From an uncultured Desulfurobacterium sp. (lineage in GTDB: Bacteria > Aquificota > Aquificia > Desulfurobacteriales > Desulfurobacteriaceae), in assembly GCA_913055135.1 (NCBI GenBank), contig CAJXJV010000020.1:1-12330 (forward strand): 12,330 nt of DNA, given 5' to 3'. A model generated the notes under the pieces. It searched no databases and was not told the DNA's origin. It saw only the letters and a list, made by a program, of their open reading frames with translations. Shown in pieces: positions 6,349-12,330 of this stretch. Within the stretch, counting starts at the first letter, position 1. Each line of letters opens with the position of its first letter. Position numbers and translations under genes: made by a program.

Positions 6349-6585
6349 ATGTTTGGTATTGGTACTCAGGAGCTTATTATAATTCTTGTGATTGCTCTTC
6401 TCATTTTTGGTCCAAAGAAGTTACCTGAACTTGCCAGATCCACAGGAAAGGCGATTAACGAGTTTAGAAAAGCATCTTCGGGTCTCTTAGACGAAGAAGA
6501 AAAAAAGGAGAAAGAGCAGGAAAAAACAGTTGTAGCTGAAGCTCAGAAAAAAGAGGAAGTGGAAAAAATAAAAGTTAAGGAATAA
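6349..6585 (+). CDS. tatA: Twin-arginine translocase subunit TatA
   Basis: Pore or patch-forming subunit of the Tat pathway, which exports folded proteins across the inner membrane. The 78 residues give a short N-terminal transmembrane helix (about 6-20) with the polar Glu8, the FGPKKLPEL hinge (20-28), an amphipathic helix to about 43, then a Glu/Lys-rich tail of some 30 residues. GGAGG stands four bases before the ATG. It lies 13 bases after trpA and 10 bases before tatC. Only one TatA/B-type gene is seen, so this may do both TatA and TatB work, as in minimal TatA-TatC systems. Confidence 0.92.
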   Translation: MFGIGTQELIIILVIALLIFGPKKLPELARSTGKAINEFRKASSGLLDEEEKKEKEQEKTVVAEAQKKEEVEKIKVKE

Positions 6586-6595
6586 AGTCTCGAAC

Positions 6596-7330
6596 ATGTC
6601 AAAAAGAACAGTTATTCCAGAAGAAGAATTACCGGTAACTGAACATATTGAAGAGCTCAGGCAGAGAATTTTTAAATCAATAATAGCACTTGTAGTGGGC
6701 TTTTTGATTGCCTGGCCTTTTAGGAAGGATATTCTTCTCTTCTTAGAGAAACCTCTTCCTGAAGATTTAAGAGGTAAGCTAATCTTCCTTTCTCCTCCGG
6801 AGGCATTCTTTACAGCTTTAAAGGTTTCTTTCTTTGCAGGAGTTCTAATTGCTCTTCCTTTTGTTCTCTATCAGGCATGGAAGTTTATAGAGCCTGGGCT
6901 TTACGAACATGAAAAGAAATTCATTCTTCCTTTTATCTTTTTCTCGCTGCTGTTCTTCTTTGGTGGAGCATCTTTTGCTTACTTTGTAATTCTGCCGTTT
7001 GGTTTGAGATTTCTCCTTGGATTTATGGGAGATCTTCTGACGCCTCAAATTACCGTTGGTAGCTATATTTCATTTGTTATCCAGATGATACTTGCATTTG
7101 GTTTTGTTTTCCTCCTTCCAGTTGTTGTATGGTTGCTTTCAAAGCTTGGAGTCATAAATTACAGGATGTTAGAAAATAATAGAAAGTATGCTATACTGTT
7201 TATATTTGTAATAGCAGCGGTTTTAACTCCTCCCGATATATTTTCCCAGGTTATGATGGCTTTGCCTCTTTTAGGTCTTTACGAACTCAGCATATGGATA
7301 GCAAAAATTACGGGAAGGGAAGAGAAGTAA
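6596..7330 (+). CDS. tatC: Twin-arginine translocase subunit TatC
   Basis: Polytopic receptor of the Tat pathway that binds twin-arginine signal peptides. The 244 residues contain six hydrophobic helices (roughly 25-42, 72-92, 110-133, 156-180, 196-210, 215-235). Conserved marks are HIEELRQR (17-24) in the cytoplasmic N terminus, the loop FIEPGLYEHEKK (97-108) with the signal-peptide-binding glutamates, and LTPPD (210-214). Its start lies 10 bases after tatA, with only a weak AAGG-type ribosome binding site, so coupling to tatA is likely. Confidence 0.95.
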   Translation: MSKRTVIPEEELPVTEHIEELRQRIFKSIIALVVGFLIAWPFRKDILLFLEKPLPEDLRGKLIFLSPPEAFFTALKVSFFAGVLIALPFVLYQAWKFIEPGLYEHEKKFILPFIFFSLLFFFGGASFAYFVILPFGLRFLLGFMGDLLTPQITVGSYISFVIQMILAFGFVFLLPVVVWLLSKLGVINYRMLENNRKYAILFIFVIAAVLTPPDIFSQVMMALPLLGLYELSIWIAKITGREEK

Positions 7331-7372
7331 ATAATCCAACAGTAGAAAACCAAATCTGGAGGAAATCCTGTA

Positions 7373-8644
7373 ATGGCGGAAAATACACTGGAGGGCTTAA
7401 CTATTGACCAACTCCAGAAAATGAGCATTTTTGATCTAAGAAAGATTGCCAAATCCTTGGGAATTGAAGTTAAGTCGGCGAAAAAACAGGAGTTTATAAG
7501 AAGAATTCTCGAAAAGGATGCAGAGAGAAGAGGGGCAATTTTCAGAGTCGGAGTTCTTGAAGTTCTTCCGGATGGATTTGGTTTTCTTCGTTCGCCGGAA
7601 AACAACTACCTTCCAAGTTCTAACGATGTCTATGTATCTCCTTCTCAAATAAGGAGGTTCGGTCTCAGAACGGGGGACACTATTGCAGGTGAAGTTAGAC
7701 CTCCAAAAGAAGGTGAGAAGTACTTTGCCCTTCTAAAGGTTGATGCAATAAACTGGGAATCTCCTGAAATAGCAAAGACAAGACCTCAATTTGATCAGCT
7801 TACACCGCTTCATCCGACCGAGAGGTTCAGGCTTGAACACGATCCGTCGGAGCTTTCTACAAGGGTTGTTGATCTGATTACTCCTGTTGGAAAGGGACAG
7901 AGGGGACTGGTTGTCGCTCCTCCGAGAGCTGGAAAGACGGTTCTCCTCCAGAAAATGGCGAACGCTATAAAGACCAACTATCCGGATACTTATCTTATAA
8001 TTCTCCTTATTGATGAAAGACCTGAAGAAGTTACAGATATGAAAAGAAATACCTTAGCGGATGAAGTTATAAGTTCAACTTTCGATGAGCCGCCGGAGAG
8101 ACATGCTCAGGTTGCAGAAATTGTCATAGAGAAAGCAAAGAGGCTTGTTGAGCACAAAAAGCACGTTGTAATTCTTCTTGACTCCTTGACAAGGCTTGCA
8201 AGGGCTTACAACACTCTAACTCCTCCAAGTGGAAAGATTCTTTCAGGTGGTATTGATGCCCATGCTTTCCACAAGCCCAAGAGGTTCTTTGGTGCTGCCC
8301 GGAACATAGAAGAGGGAGGAAGTCTTACAATTATAGCGACAGCTCTTGTGGAAACCGGTAGCCGTATGGACGATGTTATATTTGAAGAATTTAAGGGAAC
8401 CGGTAATATGGAGATTGTCCTTGACAGACAGCTTGTTGAGAGAAGGATATTCCCTGCAATAAATATTCAGAAGTCGGGAACAAGAAAAGAGGAACTTCTT
8501 CTCTCCGACTGGGAACTTAACAGAATCTGGATACTTAGAAGACTTTTTACATCTATGTCCCCTGTGGAGGCGATGGAGTTTCTCCTTGAAAAACTTAGAA
8601 AGTATAAGACAAATGAAGACTTCCTGAAGGCGATGAACGCATGA
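7373..8644 (+). CDS. rho: Transcription termination factor Rho
   Basis: Hexameric RNA-dependent ATPase that pulls RNA and dissociates transcription complexes. The 423 residues carry an N-terminal helical Rho_N segment (8-48), the cold-shock-like RNA-binding domain with GFGFLR (68-73), Walker A APPRAGKT (182-189), Walker [11 protein letters not shown] (265-274), the secondary RNA-binding Q/R loop region around [15 protein letters not shown] (286-300), and [17 protein letters not shown] (329-345). There is no long insertion in the N-terminal domain. GGAGG lies ten bases before the ATG. It follows tatC by 42 bases and its stop overlaps gmhA as ATGA. The short leader leaves little room for the long autoregulatory leader seen in some bacteria. 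Confidence 0.97.
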   Translation: MAENTLEGLTIDQLQKMSIFDLRKIAKSLGIEVKSAKKQEFIRRILEKDAERRGAIFRVGVLEVLPDGFGFLRSPENNYLPSSNDVYVSPSQIRRFGLRTGDTIAGEVRPPKEGEKYFALLKVDAINWESPEIAKTRPQFDQLTPLHPTERFRLEHDPSELSTRVVDLITPVGKGQRGLVVAPPRAGKTVLLQKMANAIKTNYPDTYLIILLIDERPEEVTDMKRNTLADEVISSTFDEPPERHAQVAEIVIEKAKRLVEHKKHVVILLDSLTRLARAYNTLTPPSGKILSGGIDAHAFHKPKRFFGAARNIEEGGSLTIIATALVETGSRMDDVIFEEFKGTGNMEIVLDRQLVERRIFPAINIQKSGTRKEELLLSDWELNRIWILRRLFTSMSPVEAMEFLLEKLRKYKTNEDFLKAMNA

Positions 8645-9249
8645 AGGAGCTTATATACTACTCTTTTCTTGAAAGCGCAGACCTGAAGAGGGCTTTTGTA
8701 GAGGAAAACAGGGAAAAGATATACTCTGTTTTCTTAGAAATTGCAAAGAGGATAAAAGAGGGGAAAAAGATACTTCTCTGTGGTAACGGAGGTTCTGCTG
8801 CTGATTGTCAACACATAGCTGCTGAACTTGTGGGCAGGTTTGAAATGGAGAGGAGAGCTCTTCCTGCCATCGCTCTTACAACAGACACTTCTATTCTTAC
8901 GGCTGTTGGAAATGATTACTCATTTGATAAAATATTCGAAAGACAGGTAGAAGCGCTGGGTAAGGAAGGGGACGTGCTTATAGGAATAAGCACAAGCGGG
9001 AATTCAAGGAACGTAACTAATGCTGTAAAGAGAGCAAGAGAGTTGGGGCTTCTGACTGTAGGCTTTTCTGGTAAAGATGGGGGTGAGTTATCAAAGGTAG
9101 CTGATCACTGTTTTGTGGTTAAGAGTTTTTCAACCCCAAGAATCCAGGAAGTTCACATAACCCTCGGTCATATTCTCTGTGATTTCATCGAGAAGTATCT
9201 CTATTCCTATGACAACTATTTCCCTCCCGTTGGGGAGGGGTGTCAGTAG
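8641..9249 (+). CDS. gmhA: Sedoheptulose 7-phosphate isomerase
   Basis: Converts sedoheptulose 7-phosphate to D-glycero-D-manno-heptose 7-phosphate, the first step toward the heptose of lipopolysaccharide core. The 202 residues form a SIS domain: [11 protein letters not shown] (48-58) and the phosphate-binding ISTSGNSRN (116-124). The zinc ligands known from E. coli GmhA align as His58, Glu62, Gln169 and His177 in [11 protein letters not shown]. The ATG overlaps the rho stop (ATGA), so the two are coupled. A DiaA-type SIS protein is the main alternative, but the zinc ligands favour GmhA. It implies an outer membrane with heptose-containing LPS. Confidence 0.9.
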   Translation: MKELIYYSFLESADLKRAFVEENREKIYSVFLEIAKRIKEGKKILLCGNGGSAADCQHIAAELVGRFEMERRALPAIALTTDTSILTAVGNDYSFDKIFERQVEALGKEGDVLIGISTSGNSRNVTNAVKRARELGLLTVGFSGKDGGELSKVADHCFVVKSFSTPRIQEVHITLGHILCDFIEKYLYSYDNYFPPVGEGCQ

Positions 9250-9336
9250 TAGTCTATTCTAAAAACAGAAAATCCTGTTAAAATTCCCAAACTTGATTTT
9301 TACAATTTTTGAAAACTAATTCGGGAGGTTTTCATT

Positions 9337-10131
9337 ATGAAAATAGGGAAAGCTATAAGAATGGAGAGACTCATCAACAGAGAAACGGGAAATACTGTAA
9401 TAATTCCGATGGATCATGGTGTTTCTATGGGTCCAATTCCGGGAATAATAGACATCAGGGAGTCCATAGATAGAGTTGCAAACGGTGGAGCCAATGCAGT
9501 TATAATCCATAAAGGTCTTGTAAGGCATGGTCACAGAAAAAGGGGTAAAGACGTTGGATTGATTGTTCATATGTCAGCAAGTACTTCTCTTTCTCCCAAG
9601 CCAAATACAAAAGTTCTTGTCTGTACCGTAGAAGAAGCCATAAAACTTGGAGCAGACGGAGTTTCAATTCATGTTAACTTAGGGGACGTTAACGAAGATA
9701 AGATGCTTGAAGATTTTGGAAGAGTTTCTGAAAGCTGTCTTGAATGGGGAATGCCGTTAATAGCAATGATGTATGCAAGAGGAGAGCATATAAAAGACCA
9801 GTTTGATCCAGAAGTAGTTGCTCACTGTGCAAGGGTTGCAGCCGAACTTGGAGCTGACATTGTAAAGGTTGCCTATACGGGGGATCCTGAATCATTCAGA
9901 AAAGTGACGGAGGGTTGTCCCATTCCAGTGGTTATAGCCGGTGGTCCAAAGATGAGCAACGATATGGAAATACTTGAAATGGTCGAAGGAGCTATGAGGG
10001 CTGGAGCTAAAGGTGTTTCCATCGGAAGAAATGCCTTCCAGCATGAAAATCCAGAAAAGATAGTAAGAGCAATTGCTGCTATAGTTCACGAAGGAAAGTC
10101 TGCAAAAGAAGCTGCTGAGTACTTGAAGTAA
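9337..10131 (+). CDS. ADTH synthase / archaeal-type class I aldolase
   Basis: Class I (Schiff-base) TIM-barrel aldolase, very close by recall to Methanocaldococcus MJ0400, the ADTH synthase (AroA') that condenses aspartate semialdehyde with a 6-deoxy-5-ketofructose phosphate at the start of the archaeal aromatic pathway. The 264 residues show [12 protein letters not shown] (23-34) with Asp26-His27, [17 protein letters not shown] (62-78), [13 protein letters not shown] (137-149) with Tyr146, Schiff-base Lys177 in [10 protein letters not shown], and phosphate-binding AGGPK (201-205) and SIGRN (228-232). These blocks fit ADTH synthase better than the related archaeal fructose-bisphosphate aldolase, but MJ0400-type enzymes can have both activities, so the in vivo role is open. 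GGGAGG eight bases upstream fixes the start; an 87-base gap separates it from gmhA. A repeat-derived hairpin follows. Confidence 0.85.
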   Translation: MKIGKAIRMERLINRETGNTVIIPMDHGVSMGPIPGIIDIRESIDRVANGGANAVIIHKGLVRHGHRKRGKDVGLIVHMSASTSLSPKPNTKVLVCTVEEAIKLGADGVSIHVNLGDVNEDKMLEDFGRVSESCLEWGMPLIAMMYARGEHIKDQFDPEVVAHCARVAAELGADIVKVAYTGDPESFRKVTEGCPIPVVIAGGPKMSNDMEILEMVEGAMRAGAKGVSIGRNAFQHENPEKIVRAIAAIVHEGKSAKEAAEYLK

Positions 10132-10139
10132 GTGTTATA

Positions 10140-10204
10140 AATTCTCCCTTTGAACCCCCTGTATCCCCCTTGCGAAGGGGGAATTTTAAATTGGTATTGG
10201 TATA
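10140..10204 (-). repeat. Dispersed hairpin repeat, inverted copy C
   Basis: The reverse complement of these 65 bases closely matches the complete copy at 211-275: the same AATACC-AATTTAAAA end, the same perfect CCCCCTT/AAGGGGG hairpin and the same outer AATT arms. Differences are mainly in the region between hairpin and outer arm (ACAGGGGGTTC against ACAGAGGGTTC). It starts nine bases after the aldolase stop codon. Confidence 0.85.
10165..10181 (+). terminator. Possible terminator hairpin after aldolase gene
   Basis: Perfect stem CCCCCTT-GCG-AAGGGGG followed by AATTTTAAATT, 34 bases past the stop codon. It is the same sequence, in the same sense relative to its upstream gene, as the hairpin after coaX. 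The short, interrupted T-run makes efficient intrinsic termination uncertain. Confidence 0.4.
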
Positions 10205-10205
10205 A

Positions 10206-10224
10206 CTCCTCTTGGAAAGGGGAG
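10206..10224. repeat. Second hairpin repeat element, right copy
   Basis: CTCCTCTT, loop GGA, AAGGGGAG: an 8-bp stem with one G-T wobble. It is followed by AGAATCTA, as at the left end of the window (175-192). It directly abuts the inverted hairpin repeat, supporting a composite unit made of both elements. Confidence 0.75.
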
Positions 10225-10255
10225 AATCTACTGAATCTGGTAGAATAAAAACATC

Positions 10256-10447
10256 ATGAAAAAATCGAAGGAAATAACGTTTGAAAAACTGTGGAATTTG
10301 CTAATACTTTTATTGGTAGGAGAAGTTAGCACTGCATTTCATTATGGAAGTGAGAAAGCTGGATGGTTATTACTGGGATTCGTAGCAATTGTTGTTATTC
10401 TTATTGCTATAGGTTTGGTTTCTATAAAACTTGAGTTGGAGGAATGA
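10256..10447 (+). CDS. Small two-helix membrane protein, unknown
   Basis: I do not recognise this 63-residue protein. It begins with a short basic stretch (MKKSKEI), then two hydrophobic segments, about 11-21 and a stronger one at 36-57 (GWLLLGFVAIVVILIAIGLV), and ends acidic (KLELEE). By charge it could be a small inner-membrane protein with two helices. There is no clear ribosome binding site before the ATG, so the start is uncertain. Its stop codon is one base from the next small ORF, which does have a strong site, and this supports the pair being real. It lies just after repeat sequence. Confidence 0.5.
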   Translation: MKKSKEITFEKLWNLLILLLVGEVSTAFHYGSEKAGWLLLGFVAIVVILIAIGLVSIKLELEE

Positions 10448-10448
10448 A

Positions 10449-10550
10449 ATGTTTGCGTTGTTTATAGCTTTTCTCTCAATTCTATTGGTTGCCTTGCTTG
10501 GACTTTTTATAGCTTTTTACAATCCCAAGAGGCCGGCAAAACAGCATTAA
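10449..10550 (+). CDS. 33-residue single-helix membrane protein
   Basis: A very short ORF encoding one hydrophobic helix (about residues 2-23, MFALFIAFLSILLVALLGLF) and a basic tail NPKRPAKQH. It starts one base after the stop of the 63-residue gene, and GGAGG stands six bases before its ATG, a good ribosome binding site. That and the helix-plus-basic-tail design make a translated peptide plausible. Shape resembles small accessory subunits of membrane complexes, but I recognise no family. Confidence 0.5.
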   Translation: MFALFIAFLSILLVALLGLFIAFYNPKRPAKQH

Positions 10551-10558
10551 ACTTAATC

Positions 10559-10574
10559 TTCTAACCATCCAACC
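10559..10574 (-). repeat. Single 16-bp repeat unit
   Basis: On the minus strand this reads GGTTGGATGGTTAGAA, matching the unit at 4276-4291 in 15 of 16 bases. Like that array it lies in a gap between convergent genes, here the small membrane ORF and the aldehyde dehydrogenase. Confidence 0.75.
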
Positions 10575-10608
10575 TTCTGGTTGTCCAGGCTTCTATCACT
10601 CAGATTCT

Positions 10609-10626
10609 TTGTTCTGCTCGGAACAA
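10609..10626. terminator. Weak hairpin between convergent genes
   Basis: TTGTTC, six-base loop TGCTCG, GAACAA: a perfect 6-bp stem nine bases past the aldehyde dehydrogenase stop codon and 58 bases past the small ORF. It lacks a real T-run on either strand, so it may be no more than a weak bidirectional terminator or chance. Confidence 0.25.
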
Positions 10627-10634
10627 TAGGTTCT

Positions 10635-12065
10635 TTAGCTCAGATCAAAACAGATTGTTTTAATCTCTGTCATCTCCTCTATTGCAAAATGAGGTCCTTC
10701 TCTTCCTATTCCGCTCTCTTTCACTCCACCATAAGGCATTTGATCAACTCTGAATGTTGGAATCTCGTTTACCATGATTCCACCACATTCCACTTCTTCA
10801 CTAAACTTAAAGGCGTTTTTCAGGTTGTTCGTGAATATTCCAGCCTGGAGACCGTAAGGAGAGTTATTTACCTGTTTTATTCCCTCTTCAACGGAAGAGA
10901 CTTTATTTACAACAATTACAGGTCCAAAAACTTCCTTTTTAAACAGTTTGGCATCTTCAGGAACGTTTGTAACAATAGTTGGTTCAATCAATGTATCTGA
11001 TATTCTATTTCCGCCATATACAACTTTTGCTCCGCGTTCCTTAGCCTCTTCTATCCATTTCATTATCCTGTCTGCAGCGGTTTTATCGATTACAGGTCCC
11101 ATGTCGGTATCCGATTTCCTTGGATCTCCCACTTTTAGTGTTTTTGAAAAGTCTATGATTTCGTTAACGAAACTATCAAACAATTTTTCATGGACGAATA
11201 CCCTTTGAACGGAGATGCAGACCTGTCCGGCAAGGGCAAAACCACCTCTTGCAACTTTTTCGGCTATTTCTTTGAGCCTATAGTCCTGATCTTCATCTAT
11301 GTAAACACCTGCATTTGAGCCAAGTTCCATTGCATACTTTTTAAGTCCGCCTCTACTCATAATGATTTTCCCGGTTTCAACACTTCCCGTAAATGTAATC
11401 ATTCTAACGTCTTTGCTCCTGACAAGAGCATCTCCTGCCTCTTCTCCATATCCTGTTACAACGTTAACCGCTTCAGGAGGAAATCCAGCTTCTATGAAAG
11501 CTTCAGCGAGTTTAATAACTGTCAGTGATGTGTTTTCAGAAGGTTTTATGATGACACTGTTCCCTGCTGCAAGTGCAGGAGCCACTTTATGACAGGTGAG
11601 GTTTAAAGGAAAGTTAAAAGGTGTTATGCATCCAATAATTCCAAGAGGAACTCTTCTGTAAAATCCTACTTTGTTTTTGATTCCCGGAGCGGCATCAAAT
11701 GGAACTTCTTCTCCTAAAATTCTCTTTGCTTCTTCTGCAGATAATGTTATTGTATTTACTGCTCTTCCAACTTCTGCCATTGATTCTTTTATGGTTTTTC
11801 CAACCTCAAGGGTAAGAATTTCTGCAAACTCTTCCGCTCTCCTTGAAATTATCCTTACGGCTTTTTGAAGGTGCTGATATCTTTCATAAGCTGTCATCTT
11901 TTTAATCTTTTCGAACCCTTTTTTTGCGGCTTCTACTGCAAGGTCAACATCCTCTTTTTTTCCTCTTGGAATGGTTCCAACCAAAGAGCCATCATAGGGA
12001 AAGTGAATTTCAATCTCTTCCTGCTTGTAGACTTTCTTTCCGGCTATTAACATGTAACCCTTCAT
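10635..12065 (-). CDS. Aldehyde dehydrogenase family protein
   Basis: NAD(P)-dependent oxidation of an aldehyde to a carboxylic acid. The 476 residues are full length for the ALDH superfamily. Catalytic features are present: Asn151 in TPFNFPLN, Lys174 in KPSENTS, the FTGSVETGK cofactor loop (225-233), Glu247 in MELGSNAG, nucleophile Cys283 in GQVCISVQR, EVFGPV (378-383) and the C-terminal PYGGVKESGIGREG (444-457). The usual ELGG reads ELGS. Overall it resembles the y4uC / lactaldehyde-dehydrogenase-like branch, and by recall Methanocaldococcus MJ1411; the substrate cannot be set by eye. GGGGG six bases upstream supports the ATG at 12065. The upstream phosphoesterase gene ends one base before it, so the two are co-transcribed. 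Confidence 0.9.
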   Translation of the reverse strand: MKGYMLIAGKKVYKQEEIEIHFPYDGSLVGTIPRGKKEDVDLAVEAAKKGFEKIKKMTAYERYQHLQKAVRIISRRAEEFAEILTLEVGKTIKESMAEVGRAVNTITLSAEEAKRILGEEVPFDAAPGIKNKVGFYRRVPLGIIGCITPFNFPLNLTCHKVAPALAAGNSVIIKPSENTSLTVIKLAEAFIEAGFPPEAVNVVTGYGEEAGDALVRSKDVRMITFTGSVETGKIIMSRGGLKKYAMELGSNAGVYIDEDQDYRLKEIAEKVARGGFALAGQVCISVQRVFVHEKLFDSFVNEIIDFSKTLKVGDPRKSDTDMGPVIDKTAADRIMKWIEEAKERGAKVVYGGNRISDTLIEPTIVTNVPEDAKLFKKEVFGPVIVVNKVSSVEEGIKQVNNSPYGLQAGIFTNNLKNAFKFSEEVECGGIMVNEIPTFRVDQMPYGGVKESGIGREGPHFAIEEMTEIKTICFDLS

Positions 12066-12066
12066 T

Positions 12067-12330
12067 CTATACCCCCAAAAGTAATCTTGCTGCTAAGAAT
12101 TCAGGAAGTCCTGCTTTCAAAATTGCCTTTGCTGCAGATTTGACGTCGTATTTTACCCTTCTAAAATAAATGGTTTTTTCATCAAGGATTATAAAAGCGG
12201 CATCAGGGTTTTTATCCCTGGGTTGTCCCACACTTCCTGGGTTTATTAAATATCTTTCTTTTTCTATCTTGATGATTGATGCTCTGATTCTAACCGGGTT
12301 TGCACTTTTGAGTTTGTATGCTGCAGGTAT
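12067..12330 (-). CDS. Metallophosphoesterase, C-terminal part
   Basis: Open frame entering from the right edge and ending at a TAG one base before the aldehyde dehydrogenase start. The visible 87 residues include INPGSVGQPRD (29-39), the C-terminal signature of calcineurin-like phosphoesterases of the YfcE/MJ0936 type, then AAFIILD (44-50), the YDVKSAAKAI helix (61-70) and a final GLPEFLAARLLLG. The metal-binding N-terminal half lies outside the window. Such enzymes hydrolyse phosphodiesters in vitro; the natural substrate is often unknown. The start cannot be placed. Confidence 0.85.
   Translation of the reverse strand: MPAAYKLKSANPVRIRASIIKIEKERYLINPGSVGQPRDKNPDAAFIILDEKTIYFRRVKYDVKSAAKAILKAGLPEFLAARLLLGV

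Larger units (their letters stand above)
10132..10255. other. Repeat-filled gap after the aldolase gene
   Basis: Almost all of this gap is repeat: the inverted hairpin repeat at 10140-10204, the second hairpin at 10206-10224 and its AGAATCTA tail. The tail differs from the left-hand copy by a short insertion containing a near-direct repeat of GAATCT. I see no clear promoter or ribosome binding site for the small gene that begins at 10256. Confidence 0.6.

Noticed and set aside
7331..7372. Rho autoregulatory leader
   Set aside because: The gap is only 42 bases with no visible stem or C-rich, G-poor stretch beyond the ribosome binding site.
9250..9336. Promoter for the aldolase gene
   Set aside because: TACAAT at 9301-9306 could be a -10 box, but the only -35 candidate (TGTTAA) is poor and its spacing is 19 bases, so I do not list it as a feature.
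10581..11000. A 139-codon plus-strand open frame over the 3' end of the aldehyde dehydrogenase
   Set aside because: It mostly mirrors the conserved dehydrogenase C terminus; its translation looks like antisense sequence and there is no start signal.

Overview
The window reads as ordinary, densely packed chromosome from an AT-rich, thermophile-like bacterium with a Gram-negative envelope. GmhA, which makes the heptose precursor of lipopolysaccharide, points to an outer membrane. An archaeal-type aldolase close to Methanocaldococcus MJ0400 and a Trm10-like SPOUT methyltransferase suggest a deep-branching lineage. My best guess is Aquificota, perhaps the Desulfurobacterium/Thermovibrio side. That placement is inference from gene content only; no rRNA or tRNA gene is present to confirm it.

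Layout, left to right. (1) 1-280 is non-coding and holds two copies of a dispersed, hairpin-forming repeat. (2) 281-2159, minus strand: argJ then coaX, one base apart (arginine and coenzyme A synthesis). (3) 2285-4256, plus strand: a Trm10-like tRNA methyltransferase overlapping cysK. (4) 4270-4874, minus strand: rpmE then a very short ThyX-like protein lacking the catalytic RHR region. (5) 4949-9249, plus strand: a probable operon dedA-trpA-tatA-tatC-rho-gmhA, with several overlapping or near-touching gene ends. (6) 9337-10131, plus strand: an archaeal-type ADTH synthase / class I aldolase with its own strong ribosome binding site. (7) 10132-10550: an inverted copy of the left-hand repeat, then two tiny membrane-protein genes in tandem. 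(8) 10635-12330, minus strand: the 3' end of a metallophosphoesterase gene, then an aldehyde dehydrogenase.

Functionally this is housekeeping metabolism (CoA, Arg, Cys, Trp, perhaps the alternative aromatic pathway), translation and RNA (L31, tRNA methylation, Rho), and envelope biogenesis (Tat export, DedA, heptose). I see no phage, transposase, CRISPR, toxin-antitoxin or defence island.

The less ordinary signals are these: two families of small dispersed repeats that sit at gene 3' ends; the ThyX-like protein without a catalytic core; a Trm10-type enzyme in an apparently bacterial genome; two divergent promoters that overlap between rpmE and dedA; and an unassigned pair of short membrane proteins.
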